DNA of 62,752 bases, taken from positions 1-62,752 of the forward strand of contig NZ_SDVA01000016.1 in the NCBI RefSeq assembly GCF_004153545.1, written 5' to 3'. The DNA is from Serinicoccus sediminis (lineage in GTDB: Bacteria; Actinomycetota; Actinomycetes; Actinomycetales; Dermatophilaceae). Numbering within the stretch: position 1 is the first letter of the stretch; each line of letters starts with the position of its first letter. The position numbers and the translations under genes are program-made. The notes beneath the pieces were generated by a model that saw nothing but the letters and a program-made list of their open reading frames with translations, ran no database searches and had not been told where the DNA came from. Below are positions 8,101 to 16,325 of this stretch, piece by piece.

Positions 8101-9838
8101 CCAGGCGCCGCTCCAGCTCGCCCGCCAGCTCGGCGATGCGCCGGGCGGTGGTCTCGTCGTCCACCCCGACCTGGGCCAGCTCGGGGTCGCCCTCGTCGGC
8201 GCGCAGGTGCGGCAGCCAGCGGGCCCAGTGCCAGTCGGCCTCGCCCTCGGGCGAGGTGAGCAGGGTCATGTCGAGGTCCACCGGTGAGTGCAGGACGGCC
8301 AGCTGGGCCACCACCCACCGGCCCACCGCACGACGGGCCGGGCCGGCCAGACCGGTGACGCCCGCCTCGAGCAGCCCGACCGTGACCGGCACGTCGGGCG
8401 CCGTCCAGGCCAGGTCGCCCTCGTGCTCCTCCCGGGCGTTGGACTTCACCGTGACCGACGACACCTGGTCGGCCGTCCCGAAGCGCGCGACCAGCCAGTC
8501 CGGGTCGCTGCGACGTCGCTCCCACAGGCGTCGTCGCGGGCCGATGGCGGTCATGAGCACCTCCCCGGGGTCCGCGAAGTCGCGTCGCCGGGCGGCCCGC
8601 TCGTCGGCCAGACCGTCCAGGGCGCTCTGCTGCACCTTGTGCATGCGGGTGGTGTACTCGGCGAAGTCGTTGCGGTACCGCTTGCGCTCCTGCGAGCGCC
8701 CACTCACCCAGTTGGAGATCGCCATGAGCGGGGTCAGCGCGATGAAGATGAGGGTGTAGAGGCGCCCGGTGATGAGGTACATCGCCAGCCCCGCGAAGGC
8801 CGGCAGGAAGATGAACGCCCAGGGGATCTGCTGGCCCAGCGGTCGACGGGGCTCGTTGGGAAGGGTGAACTCGGTCTGGCGTGCGGCGGGGAGCAGCCGC
8901 GGCGGGCGGTTGTAGTCGAGCGTGGCACCCTGCGGGCTGGGCGAGAGCGAGGCGTCCGGCGAGGTCGGGACGGTGAGCTCCAGGAGGCAGGGGCCGACGA
9001 CGAGCGCCTGCCCGGGCTCCCACACCTGGCCGGGACGGACCTCCTCCCGGTCGAGGTGCACCAGGGGGACGGGGGCGTCGGCGCTGACGACCCGCGTCCC
9101 CGGGGGCAGCTCGCTGTAGGTGCTCTCCCCGGCCCGCCGCTGCCGGATCTCTGCCTCGGCGTCCAGCACGATGGGTCCGGGCAGCGGCCGGCTGCGCCAC
9201 ACCGGCTGCTGCAGCACCCCCAGCACGTCCAGGTCCGGGTCCAGCGCGACCGTGCCGTCCGGGCGTACCAGGACGGTGAGGCAGACCTCGGGCAGGCCCA
9301 CGGGCGGCAGGGCGACGCCGGCGTGCACCGAGCTGCCGACGACGTGCTCCCCGGTGCTGAGCCGGGCCACGGTGCCGGCCCCCGGCCCGGAGGAGATCCG
9401 GACCTCCACCACCCCCTGGGGCTCGGCCAGGGGGTCGCCCACCGATCCCCCCACGCCGACGAGCGAGCCGTGGCGCACCGGGCTCGCGGCGAGCGGCATC
9501 CCCGGGTCCAGCCGCCGGTCACCGACGTAGAGCGCGGGTGCGTCCCCGGCCTGCGGGCGCCCGTCGGGGTCGGCCAGCGCGACCGGGGCCGAGGACCGCG
9601 CCTCGTCGTCCCCGCGCACCACCCGCAGCTGCGGCACCTGGCTCTCGGCCCCTGCCCCCACGCCCGCGGCGGCGCGCGCGGGGTGGCGCGGGGTCGCCGT
9701 GGCCACCCGCCGGGCGAGCGCCGAGGCCAGGTCGCCGACGGTGGCGTCGTCCTCGGTGTCCACCACGAGGTCGAGCGGCGGGGAGGACCCGTCGCCGGCA
9801 GCCGCTCCCGCCGCGATGGCCGTGATCAGCAGCCGCAC
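5138..9838 (-). CDS. FtsK/SpoIIIE-type type VII secretion ATPase with FHA-like N terminus (EccC/EssC-like)
   Basis: A 1566-residue membrane ATPase, the motor of type VII secretion. Residues 1-330 contain ubiquitin/FHA-like folds (GPGAGTVARLSTGEHVVGSS is an FHA-type strand), as in EssC/YukB rather than mycobacterial EccC. Two transmembrane helices lie at about 338-378, followed by a basic linker (RSQERKRYRNDF). Three ATPase domains follow. The first has a canonical Walker A (GTTGSGKS, K761) and VLVDYKGGAAF; the second (GAARTGRSS, near 1092) and third (GPRRSGRST, near 1390) have Arg in place of the P-loop Lys. Only the first site therefore looks catalytically complete. It starts 4 nt after the LysM-BTAD gene stop, so the two are co-transcribed. 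No EccB, EccD, EccE or mycosin gene is in the window. Confidence 0.93.
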   Translation of the reverse strand: MRLLITAIAAGAAAGDGSSPPLDLVVDTEDDATVGDLASALARRVATATPRHPARAAAGVGAGAESQVPQLRVVRGDDEARSSAPVALADPDGRPQAGDAPALYVGDRRLDPGMPLAASPVRHGSLVGVGGSVGDPLAEPQGVVEVRISSGPGAGTVARLSTGEHVVGSSVHAGVALPPVGLPEVCLTVLVRPDGTVALDPDLDVLGVLQQPVWRSRPLPGPIVLDAEAEIRQRRAGESTYSELPPGTRVVSADAPVPLVHLDREEVRPGQVWEPGQALVVGPCLLELTVPTSPDASLSPSPQGATLDYNRPPRLLPAARQTEFTLPNEPRRPLGQQIPWAFIFLPAFAGLAMYLITGRLYTLIFIALTPLMAISNWVSGRSQERKRYRNDFAEYTTRMHKVQQSALDGLADERAARRRDFADPGEVLMTAIGPRRRLWERRRSDPDWLVARFGTADQVSSVTVKSNAREEHEGDLAWTAPDVPVTVGLLEAGVTGLAGPARRAVGRWVVAQLAVLHSPVDLDMTLLTSPEGEADWHWARWLPHLRADEGDPELAQVGVDDETTARRIAELAGELERRLEVADSGSFSSKGVVFPPLLVVLDGSRRLRLLPGMVTLLQRGPSVGITFLCLDEDERLLPEECRAVVQADEPLMRVTVSEQWVVEGVRPDLVNPAWGERVARAVAPVRDVSAEDAAASIPTSSRLLDVLRLDPPTGAAVQERWGSVGRTTRAVIGEGTEGAFAVDLVTDGPHGLVAGTTGSGKSELLQTVIASLAVHNRPDEMTFVLVDYKGGAAFKDCHRLPHTVGMVTDLDGHLTGRALESLGAELRRREHQLAAADAKDIEDYLATRGPGDEPMPRLLIVIDEFAALVAELPDFVTGLVDIARRGRSLGVHLILATQRPAGVVSAEIKSNTNLRIALRVTDASDSQDVVEARDAAEISAATPGRAYARLGHSSLIPFQSSRVGGRPRGEGRAAQVELRGMPFAELGVAPPRAQAAEEDVSVPTDLAALVQACREASEESGVHAPSSPWLPALDDRVTLEQLLEQFPDAAPEPGRMRLPLGVVDLPAEQRRDVAAYSLATGSHLAIVGAARTGRSSALRLLAGAVARDLSPEDVHVYGIDCGNNALLPLQALPHVGAVVLRDQTDRMERLVGRLRGLIGERQQQLAQAGYADVAEQRAAVPQEERLPYVLVLLDRWEGFFGVYDALDGGTLVTAVQQILQEGAAVGVRVVVTGDRSVVMGRMGTLLDDRIMLRMTDPSDFSTIGMSARKVPEHMPEGRGFRAEGLRETQLALLDADPAGTAQVRALQALGRAATQRFAQLPRSRRPFHVDLLPVRFTAQEAQQLREEEQAQGLAVPETALAVAVGGDTLGLRHLDPVEHGPAVLVTGPRRSGRSTVLRRLADEALRAGAQVALVTPRKSPLRDLAGTPGVHGPWDLGSDQGEVTGQLTALVGDEDPVVVLVDDTELVGSDGWLADALVKAVEQMRDSSSMLVGAGTASDMQSHYRGPSAVLKKAGTGILLNPQSSADADLVGARLNRSAYGQSLPPGGGYLVVAGQAERVQVVWPG

Positions 9839-9842
9839 CGGC

Positions 9843-12758
9843 TCACCCGAGCTCGCGCAGGTCCGGGGACAGGTGCTGGACCAGCGAGACGGTCTCCGGC
9901 TCCAGGGACGTGTCCCCGAGCGAGGTCCTCATCTCCCCCACCACCCCGGCGGCGTGGTCGGGGTCGGACCCGCCGATGAGCCGCAGCAGGTCACGCCACA
10001 GCGCCTGCGCCTGCGGCACCAGCGTGAGCCCGTCGCGCAGCACCTGCTCGGCGGCCGCCCGGTCCCCCGCGCCGGCCAGCGCCGAGGCGGTGTGCCGGGC
10101 CACGGCGGTGGCGACGACCCGGGCGTCCCGCGCCGCCTGGTGGAAGGCCAGCCAGCTGTAGCGCGTGCCGGGCGTGCCGGAGAAGGCGGGACCCCGGGCC
10201 TGTCCCAGGACCTCCGCCAGGCGGTGGGGCTCGGTCCCGGGCCGGCCGGCCAGGACAGCCAGCTCGAGCCAGTCGACGTGGACCTCGCGGCCCAGCCGCC
10301 ACCGACCGGCCTCGTCGCGGTCCAGCAGCGGGGTGCCGTCGTCGCCGGTGCCGAGCCACTGGGTGGCCGAGGCCAGGGTCGCCTCCACCACGTCGTCCTC
10401 CACCCCACGGGGCCACAGCGAGATGCGCAGCACCGCGTCGTGCACCCCCTCCGGGTGGAGGGCGACCAGGGTGACGAGCTCGGTCAGCAGCTCCTCCCGG
10501 GCCGGCTTCACCTGGCCCGGGGCGTGCACCGTGACCGGACCCAGCAGCCCGACGTGGACGGGGGCGGACCGTCGCTCCGGCAGGGAGGCCGCTGCGTCGA
10601 GGTGGCCGCGTCCCTGGTCGGGCAGGGTGGCGACGGCGTCGACCGGGCCGAGCGCGGCGGTGCGGGCCGCGGCCTGCACGCCGTCCTCATCGGCGTCGCG
10701 CACCCACCCGGCGATGCGTTCGAGGTCGCCGTGCCGCAGCCGACGGGCGGTGCCGGACAGCCCGAGCACCCCGAGGTCGAACTGGCCGGAGCCGTCCACC
10801 GTGAAGCGCCAGCGCGCCGAGACGGACGGCCCGACGCACAGCACGGCCAGCCCGGTGCGCCCGGCCGCGAGCAGCTCGCCCAGCTGCTGGGCCTCCTGCG
10901 GCCCGGGGCTGCCGGACAGGACGATCACGTGTGGCTGCAGGTCCCTGCTCGCACCTGCCGCACGGCCCGCCAGGACACCCTCGACACCGAGCCCGCGCAG
11001 CCGTGCCCGGTGGGCCTCGGCGTCGCGTCGGCCGACCTGCAGCGCCTCCTCGATCGAGCGCACCTGGTGGATCCGGCCAGGGGCGAGGTCGACCATCGCC
11101 TCGGTGCCGCGTCCGGCGAAACCGACGAGGGTCGCGCGCGCGCCGTCGGACCAGGGGTGGGTGACGAGGTCGACGACCGTGGACAGCGCGACCTCACGGG
11201 CGACCTCGGGGTCGCCGCCGATGCTGACGAGGCCCGGGGCGTACTCCAGGTCGACGAGCAGGTCGAAGCCGTGCGAGGTCGCGACGTTGACGAGGGCGGG
11301 CCAGGGCGCCGGTCCGGACACCGGGTAGCCGTCGAGGTCGCCGGCCCGCAGGACCCAGACCCCGCCCTCCTCGGTCTGCTGCCACGGCGCCGGTGGTGCT
11401 GGGTGGCCGGTGCCGCCCGCGAGGTGGACGACGACCTGCTCGTCGCCGACGTAGACGGCGGCGGCGTCCGGCAGGCTCGTCCCCTGGGCGGCGCAGCCGG
11501 CGGCCAGCACCCGCAGCCCCCGGTCGAGCAGCTCGGCCCGGCCACCGTCGGCCGCCAGCCGGAGCGCCTGCTCCGGGGCACCCGGCGCACCGTAGGGTCC
11601 CCGGCGGGAGGACAGCGCCAGGGCGAGCCCGGCCAGCACCATGCCGCCACCGAGGACGAGGTCGCCGAGGGGGACCTGCTCCCCGTCGACGGCACGGTCC
11701 GTGGCGGTGCCCGCGGCGACCTCCCCGGGGGCCTGGTCACCAGCGGGCACGGCCACGTCGGCCACCCGCTCGACGGCACCGGCACCGGCTCCTGCCGTGG
11801 CCCGGGAGACGGTGTCCGCGGTGCGCCTGCCGAGCTCGTCGAGGGACTCCTGACCCGCGTCCGGAGCGGGAGCGGGCGCGGGGGACGGCGCCTGGGTGCG
11901 CACCGAGGTGATCTCGGGGCCGGTGGCGTCGGCCGGCATGACCAGCTGCCAGCCCGGCTGGATGAGGTCGGCCTCCTGCAGCCGACGGCCGTCGGGCTGC
12001 ATCCGGCCCTCGTTGAGCTGGTAGAGCTCCTTGTAGCGGTAGGGGTCACCCAGGGTGCGGTCGGCGATGTCCCAGAGGGTGTCGTGGTGGCGGCCCGAGG
12101 GCGGCTTGACCTCGTAGAACTTGGTGACGGTCGCGGTGGGCGCCGGGGCGGTGCCCTCGTCGACCGGTCCGGCGGACACGTCGTCCACAGCCTCTGCCGT
12201 CCCGGGCTCCCCCACCCCGACCCCGCCCCTGGCCCCCTGCTCGGCAGCCGCACCGGCCGGCGCCGTGCTGACCACGGACGCCACCGGCGCACCGGACTGG
12301 CCGGGCGCCTGCCCGGTCATCGTGGCCGAACCGGCGAGGAGCAGGACGCCGGCGATGAGCCTGCGGGCCACCAGCTGGGACCCGGCTCCCGCGGGCACCA
12401 TGCCGGGCAGGCGTCCGGCGCGCACCGCGCGCCACTCGGCGACGAGGCAGACCACGAAGTGCGCCCACACCACCCAGACGAGGGCCGCCACGATGTCGAT
12501 GAGCGCCCCGGCGGTCACCGGGGCGGTGAGCCAGTCGAGGCTGGGCGCCGCACCGGGCAGCGGGTTGCCGACGAGCAGCACCAGCCCCACCGGGACGCCG
12601 ACCACGAGGACCAGCAGCCCCAGGAGGGCGGCGAGGCCGCGGGGGACCGACCGCTCGGTCCGCTCGGGGCGGGGCAGGTGGTCGGCCGCGGTCCGCGGCG
12701 AGAAGCCGGCCGGGGCGCCGCGACCTGACCTCGGGCGCCTGGGTGTGGTGGTGCTCAT
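9843..12758 (-). CDS. Membrane protein with LysM and C-terminal BTAD-like domain
   Basis: A 971-residue multi-domain protein. About three hydrophobic segments lie at 40-150, then a Pro/Ala-rich stretch. A LysM-like domain occupies about 213-275 (DTLWDIADRTLGDPYRYKEL). Another hydrophobic segment is near 365-385, and the C-terminal 240 residues carry a winged-helix plus BTAD-like TPR region (VHVGLLGPVTV onwards) as in AfsR/SARP-type regulators. The combination suggests a wall-tethered sensor with a cytoplasmic BTAD module. Similar LysM-BTAD proteins accompany Tad loci in some Micrococcales. The start is ATG 12758 with GGGGAGGA upstream. It sits between the Tad genes and the type VII ATPase on one strand. 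Confidence 0.82.
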   Translation of the reverse strand: MSTTTPRRPRSGRGAPAGFSPRTAADHLPRPERTERSVPRGLAALLGLLVLVVGVPVGLVLLVGNPLPGAAPSLDWLTAPVTAGALIDIVAALVWVVWAHFVVCLVAEWRAVRAGRLPGMVPAGAGSQLVARRLIAGVLLLAGSATMTGQAPGQSGAPVASVVSTAPAGAAAEQGARGGVGVGEPGTAEAVDDVSAGPVDEGTAPAPTATVTKFYEVKPPSGRHHDTLWDIADRTLGDPYRYKELYQLNEGRMQPDGRRLQEADLIQPGWQLVMPADATGPEITSVRTQAPSPAPAPAPDAGQESLDELGRRTADTVSRATAGAGAGAVERVADVAVPAGDQAPGEVAAGTATDRAVDGEQVPLGDLVLGGGMVLAGLALALSSRRGPYGAPGAPEQALRLAADGGRAELLDRGLRVLAAGCAAQGTSLPDAAAVYVGDEQVVVHLAGGTGHPAPPAPWQQTEEGGVWVLRAGDLDGYPVSGPAPWPALVNVATSHGFDLLVDLEYAPGLVSIGGDPEVAREVALSTVVDLVTHPWSDGARATLVGFAGRGTEAMVDLAPGRIHQVRSIEEALQVGRRDAEAHRARLRGLGVEGVLAGRAAGASRDLQPHVIVLSGSPGPQEAQQLGELLAAGRTGLAVLCVGPSVSARWRFTVDGSGQFDLGVLGLSGTARRLRHGDLERIAGWVRDADEDGVQAAARTAALGPVDAVATLPDQGRGHLDAAASLPERRSAPVHVGLLGPVTVHAPGQVKPAREELLTELVTLVALHPEGVHDAVLRISLWPRGVEDDVVEATLASATQWLGTGDDGTPLLDRDEAGRWRLGREVHVDWLELAVLAGRPGTEPHRLAEVLGQARGPAFSGTPGTRYSWLAFHQAARDARVVATAVARHTASALAGAGDRAAAEQVLRDGLTLVPQAQALWRDLLRLIGGSDPDHAAGVVGEMRTSLGDTSLEPETVSLVQHLSPDLRELG

Positions 12759-12791
12759 CGGTGATCCTCCCCGGATCGCTGTCGGCTCAGG

Positions 12792-13754
12792 TCACGGGCG
12801 GACCAGAGCCTGGACCTCGTTGACCTGCATGAGTCCCTCGCCGCTCTTGACGAAGGAGTGGAAGGGCTGCCACTCGCCCCGGATGCGCGCGTCGATCTGC
12901 CACTGGGCGTGGATCTCACCCTGGTAGGCGTCGTCCGGCTGGGTCTGGCTGGCCTGCTCGTAGGCGTGCCAGCAGGCGTCGGGGACGGACTGCGGCGTGT
13001 CGTCCTCGTCGACCTCACGTCCGCCGCCGGGGCAGCGCACCACGGGTCCGCCCCGGCCCTCGGGGTAGACGAGCAGCTCGGTGATGCGGCCGCGCATCTC
13101 CACGCCCGGGATGGACAGGTCGACGTGCAGCTCGTCCTCGCCCGCGTTGTAGAAGGCCACGTCGTCGTTGACCCACGGGACGGCGCTGGGCGAGGAGAGC
13201 ATGACCGGGTCGGGCACGTTGCCACGCCGCACGAAGCGGGCGATGAAGGCCTGCTGGTTCGGGGTGAGCTCGGTGAGCTCGGGGTCGTCGGGCTCGTAGA
13301 TCCAGATGCCCACCGCGAAGAAGAGCCCGCCGGGCTCGATGGCGAAGGTCTTGCGGTCGATGCCGCGCAGGCACCGGTGCCAGTAGTAGAACGTCCCCTC
13401 CGGGGGCGCCTGCAGCTCGGTGTCGCGCAGCTCGTCCTCGGTGAGCCGCTCGTGCCAGCAGTCCGGCAGGTCATCACCCTTCAGCACCTCGCGGATGCTC
13501 GGGCCGTCGGAGGCGTTGGCCGAGACGCACACGCCCCCCACCGAGTTGGGCGAGGCGATGAGCGAGCACGCCCCTCCACCGGTCTGGTAGGTCTTGATGC
13601 GGGTGCGGTTCTCCGCCGGCCAGACCACCGGCTGACCCTCGCGCGGCTCGGTGTCGACCCCGGCGTGGGCGGCCAGCGGCAGGACCGAGAGGAGCAGGGC
13701 CCCCGCGAGGGTCGTCGCGGCACCGCGGGTGCGCAGGGTGGTCGTGCCTACCAT
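12792..13754 (-). CDS. Secreted protein of unknown function in the Tad/T7SS locus
   Basis: A 320-residue exported protein with an N-terminal signal peptide (hydrophobic 12-28, AHAG cleavage) and no transmembrane helix afterwards. It has several cysteines in pairs (GGACSLIASP, GVCVSAN, DCWHE, HRCLRG, VRCPGG, DACWHAY), suggesting disulfides, and a middle beta-rich part. I do not recognise a family. The start ATG 13754 overlaps the stop of the preceding lipoprotein gene, and the LysM-BTAD gene begins 33 nt after its end, so it belongs to the same transcription unit as the pseudopilin genes. It may be an extracellular pilus accessory protein. Confidence 0.75.
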   Translation of the reverse strand: MVGTTTLRTRGAATTLAGALLLSVLPLAAHAGVDTEPREGQPVVWPAENRTRIKTYQTGGGACSLIASPNSVGGVCVSANASDGPSIREVLKGDDLPDCWHERLTEDELRDTELQAPPEGTFYYWHRCLRGIDRKTFAIEPGGLFFAVGIWIYEPDDPELTELTPNQQAFIARFVRRGNVPDPVMLSSPSAVPWVNDDVAFYNAGEDELHVDLSIPGVEMRGRITELLVYPEGRGGPVVRCPGGGREVDEDDTPQSVPDACWHAYEQASQTQPDDAYQGEIHAQWQIDARIRGEWQPFHSFVKSGEGLMQVNEVQALVRP

Positions 13755-14512
13755 GATCGTGTCTCCACCTCGGTGGTCGAGCAGTTGATGGTCCCGGAGT
13801 ACAGCGCCTCGACGAGATAGTCCCCCTCCGCGCCCGGGTCGTCCACGAGCGAGTACTCGATCGAGGACACCTCCAGGCCCGTCATGCCGTCGTCCGAGCG
13901 CGTGGGGTCCGCCGAGAACCCGTCCGTCACCATACAGCCCTGGACCGACCATGTCCCGTCCTCCAGCTCGGTGACCTGCAACGGCGTGTAGGGCAGCGGG
14001 CCCGGGTAGGCGCGACCGAACTCCTCCGCGAAGACCTCGACCAGACCCGCGTGGCCGGCCTCGTCCAGGGTCGCCAGCCACTCCTCGTCGCGCGGGTCGT
14101 CGGCCGTGGCGGCCCGCGCGAAGGCCTCGTTGAAGCGCGCGACCGCCAGGACGCGCGGGTCGTCCTGGAGCGCCTCCTCGTCGACGGCCAGCGGTGGTGG
14201 CTCGGCGGTGAAGGTGGCCCACGTCCCCGGCTCGTCCCCGGTGCCTTCCTCCGGCCCCGCGTCCGCGGGGGGCTGCTCCCCCGTGGCCTCCTCGGTGTCC
14301 GCCGAGGTGGGTGCCGGCTGCTCGGTGCTCGGTCCGCCGGTCGACCGGCCCGCGTCGTCGGAGGCGAGCGGGGTCGGGGAGCTCTGCGGCACGTCCGCCG
14401 ACCCGCCGCAGGCGCCGAGCAGCACCGGCAGGGCCGCGGCGAGGGTCAGCAGCGGGCGGTGCCGACGCGGCGCGGGCGCCGCAGTGGGGGTGCTCGTCAT
14501 CGTCGTCCTCAT
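13748..14512 (-). CDS. Lipoprotein of unknown function in the Tad locus
   Basis: A 254-residue lipoprotein with lipobox LGAC at about residue 35, then a 60-residue Ser/Thr/Pro/Glu-rich spacer and a folded domain of about 120 residues (from RVLAVARFNEAFARA) resembling small alpha+beta NTF2-like modules of actinobacterial lipoproteins. Cysteines in VQGCMV and INCSTT may pair. The ATG at 14512 overlaps the upstream stop (ATGA); an internal ATG at 14500 is possible. Translational coupling to the TadG-like gene suggests a role on the outer face of the membrane during pilus assembly. No specific function is claimed. Confidence 0.75.
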   Translation of the reverse strand: MRTTMTSTPTAAPAPRRHRPLLTLAAALPVLLGACGGSADVPQSSPTPLASDDAGRSTGGPSTEQPAPTSADTEEATGEQPPADAGPEEGTGDEPGTWATFTAEPPPLAVDEEALQDDPRVLAVARFNEAFARAATADDPRDEEWLATLDEAGHAGLVEVFAEEFGRAYPGPLPYTPLQVTELEDGTWSVQGCMVTDGFSADPTRSDDGMTGLEVSSIEYSLVDDPGAEGDYLVEALYSGTINCSTTEVETRSW

Positions 14513-15063
14513 GGGTCAGGGAGAGGGTCCGGATCGGGGTCGGGGCCTGGGCCTGGGTCGGGACCTGGTCCTGGGTCGGGACCTGGTCCTGGGCCTGGAT
14601 CGGGGTCGGGCGGCAGCAGCTCGCCGGCGACCGGCTCGGCACGTCCGACACCGGAGGCGCTGAGGCTGCGCACCCCCACCATGCCCAGCAGGGTGGTGGG
14701 GATCTGCGTCTCCACCCGCACCACCATCGTGTAGGGCCGGGGGCTGTCGTCGGCCGGCTCGATGTCGGTGACACCGCAGCTGGTCACGGCGGTGCGCTGC
14801 AGCACCTGCGCGCAGTAGTCGCCGACGTTGCGCCGCGCCTGCTGCGGGTCGAGCGTGGCCGGCGGCTGGGGCTCGACGGCCTGCGCCCCCGCCCGCGCGG
14901 CCTCCTCGGCGTACGCGACCGCCTGGCTGCGGGCGTTGAGCTGGCGGGAGGCGTCGATGACGAGCCCGGCGATGAGCAGCAGCGACAGCGCGACCACCGG
15001 GATGACCGGCAGGATCGACCCCCGTTCCCGCGCGGCGCCCAGCGTCCGGAGCAGCCGGCTCAC
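14509..15063 (-). CDS. TadG/TadE-like pilus assembly protein with acidic Pro-Gly tail
   Basis: A 184-residue protein starting with GTG 15063, which overlaps the TadE stop by 4 nt (GTGA). The N-terminal ERGSILPVIPVVALSLLLIAG is a TadE/TadG-type transmembrane segment followed by an extracellular domain with two cysteines (YCAQ, TSCGV). The last 30 residues are a low-complexity Asp-Pro-Gly repeat encoded by an 18-bp tandem repeat (14553-14588). It is much shorter than full TadG proteins with a vWA domain, so it is a minor pseudopilin-like component. It lies in one operon with two TadE genes and the Flp pilin. Confidence 0.8.
   Translation of the reverse strand: MSRLLRTLGAARERGSILPVIPVVALSLLLIAGLVIDASRQLNARSQAVAYAEEAARAGAQAVEPQPPATLDPQQARRNVGDYCAQVLQRTAVTSCGVTDIEPADDSPRPYTMVVRVETQIPTTLLGMVGVRSLSASGVGRAEPVAGELLPPDPDPGPGPGPDPGPGPDPGPGPDPDPDPLPDP
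14553..14588. repeat. 18-bp tandem repeat in the TadG-like tail
   Basis: Two exact copies of the unit CTGGGTCGGGACCTGGTC occupy 14553-14570 and 14571-14588, with degenerate copies on both sides (14526-14610). They encode the Asp-Pro-Gly tail, so copy-number change would alter tail length without a frameshift. Confidence 0.8.
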
Positions 15064-15482
15064 GGGTCCACCCCGCGGTACTGGTCGACGACCGAGGCGA
15101 AGGAGGAGGAGGGCGAGACGCGGCCGGGGGCGCCCGGCAGACCGATGTCGGACAGCGCGTAGCTGCAGCTCGCCTGGACGGTCAGGGTCGAGCCGGGCTC
15201 GAAGTCGCCGGAGATCTGCACCGTCAGGCTGGCGGGGCACCCCTCGATCGCCCGGGTGTTCTCCTGCAGCACCGTCATCGCGCTGCTGCGCGCCTCCGGC
15301 ATCGACCGCGCCTGGGTGGCGACCCGGGCGGCGTCCCGGGTGCCGGCCTCGAGGTGGCCGTTGGCCCAGGCGACCCGCCCGAAGGTCCAGGCCAGGGCGA
15401 GCATGAGGAGCACGATGGGCGCGGCGAAGGCGAACTCGAGCGCGATGGACCCGCGCTCGCGGGTGGCGGTATGCCGTCCCAT
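15060..15482 (-). CDS. TadE-like pseudopilin
   Basis: A 140-residue TadE-family protein. The TadE motif ERGSIALEFAFAAPIVLLM (residues 9-27) is a prepilin-like segment with the conserved Glu after a hydrophobic start, followed by a small extracellular domain with two cysteines (EGCPAS, QASCSY). TadE/TadF-type pseudopilins are processed by the Tad prepilin peptidase and initiate or anchor the Flp fibre. Its stop overlaps the next start. A 73-bp gap separates it from the upstream TadE gene, but the strand and content agree with one operon. Confidence 0.88.
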   Translation of the reverse strand: MGRHTATRERGSIALEFAFAAPIVLLMLALAWTFGRVAWANGHLEAGTRDAARVATQARSMPEARSSAMTVLQENTRAIEGCPASLTVQISGDFEPGSTLTVQASCSYALSDIGLPGAPGRVSPSSSFASVVDQYRGVDP

Positions 15483-15555
15483 GTCGTCCTCGTCTCGGTG
15501 TGCCCGCGGGCCGCTCGGCGCGGGTGCTGGGGTGGTGGTCTGCTCAGGTGGTCGG

Positions 15556-16014
15556 TCAGGGGGCCTGCCCTGGCTCGAGGAAGCGCTCGACGGTCCCGGA
15601 GGCGTCGGCGGAGGCGGTCAGCCGCAGCCCCGGCACGAGGGTGATGACCCGCCCGCTCACGGTCACCGTCACCCGGGCGGTGCCGTCCCCCTCCTCGACG
15701 TAGGTGCTGCCGACCTCGGGTGCCGTCAGCCCGGGGCCGCCGACGCCGGAGGCGAAGCGCTCGGTCCGGGCGAGGGCGTCCGGCTGCAGCGCGGCGTAGT
15801 CGGAGCGGTCCTCGGCGAGCCGGAGCATCGACACCCCCTCCCGGGCCGCGTGGGTGGCGGCCGCCCGACCGTAGAAGAAGAACGCCGCCTGCAGGCTGAA
15901 GAAGATCAGCGAGAGCAGGACGGGTGCCACGATCGCCAGCTCCAGGGCCGAGGTGCCGCGCTCGGCGGGCCGCCCGGCCTCCCGCCGCGTCCGCGGGCGA
16001 CGGGGGCGGGGCAT
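15556..16014 (-). CDS. Second TadE-like pseudopilin
   Basis: A 152-residue protein with the TadE signature ERGTSALELAIVAPVLLSL at about residues 19-37, after a very basic N terminus (PRPRRPRTRREAGR) that faces the cytoplasm. A beta-rich extracellular domain follows (TARVTVTVSGRVITLVPG). ATG 16014 shares one nucleotide with the Flp stop (TGATG), which fixes the start and shows translational coupling to the major pilin. It is probably a minor pilin or TadF-like partner. Confidence 0.87.
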   Translation of the reverse strand: MPRPRRPRTRREAGRPAERGTSALELAIVAPVLLSLIFFSLQAAFFFYGRAAATHAAREGVSMLRLAEDRSDYAALQPDALARTERFASGVGGPGLTAPEVGSTYVEEGDGTARVTVTVSGRVITLVPGLRLTASADASGTVERFLEPGQAP

Positions 16015-16223
16015 CAGCAGGTTTCGCCCGGCCCCAGGTTGCCGCACGACTCGACCTGCGCCGCCCGGGTGGAGATGACGTTGTAGACCGCGGCGCCGAT
16101 GAGCGCCGCCGCCACGACGACGACCGCCGCGATGAGCGCCCACTCCAGTGCGGACGCCCCTCGGTCCCGGTGGGTGAGCAGGTCGCGGCGGACCCGCAGC
16201 GCATACGCTCTCATCGACTTCAT
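16014..16223 (-). CDS. flp: Flp/Fap-type major pilin precursor
   Basis: A 69-residue prepilin. A basic leader of 22 residues precedes the processing site G-ASALEW: cleavage after Gly gives the type IVb Flp mature N terminus with Glu at +5; Trp replaces the usual Tyr at +6. One hydrophobic helix follows (ALIAAVVVVAAALIGAAVYNV), then a short tail with two cysteines (ESCGNLGPGETC) that could form a disulfide, which is unusual for Flp pilins. It lies first in the pseudopilin operon, directly downstream of the TadC gene on the same strand. The prepilin peptidase gene is not in the window. Confidence 0.9.
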   Translation of the reverse strand: MKSMRAYALRVRRDLLTHRDRGASALEWALIAAVVVVAAALIGAAVYNVISTRAAQVESCGNLGPGETC

Positions 16224-16325
16224 GGACGCCCCTCTGTCATGGTCATGGCCCCGGGAACACCGCAGGGCTGCAGCTCAGGATAGTTGCACACCTCGCTGGA
16301 CGGCGCCAGCGCGGGAGAGGTTCCC

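Noticed and set aside
14526-14610. CRISPR-like array or regulatory repeats
   Set aside because: The repeats are tandem without spacers and in frame in the TadG-like tail.
12792-14774. Single 660-residue frame joining the secreted protein to upstream sequence
   Set aside because: The upstream part is out of frame with the lipoprotein and TadG-like genes, which have signal peptide, lipobox and start-stop overlaps; the real start is ATG 13754.
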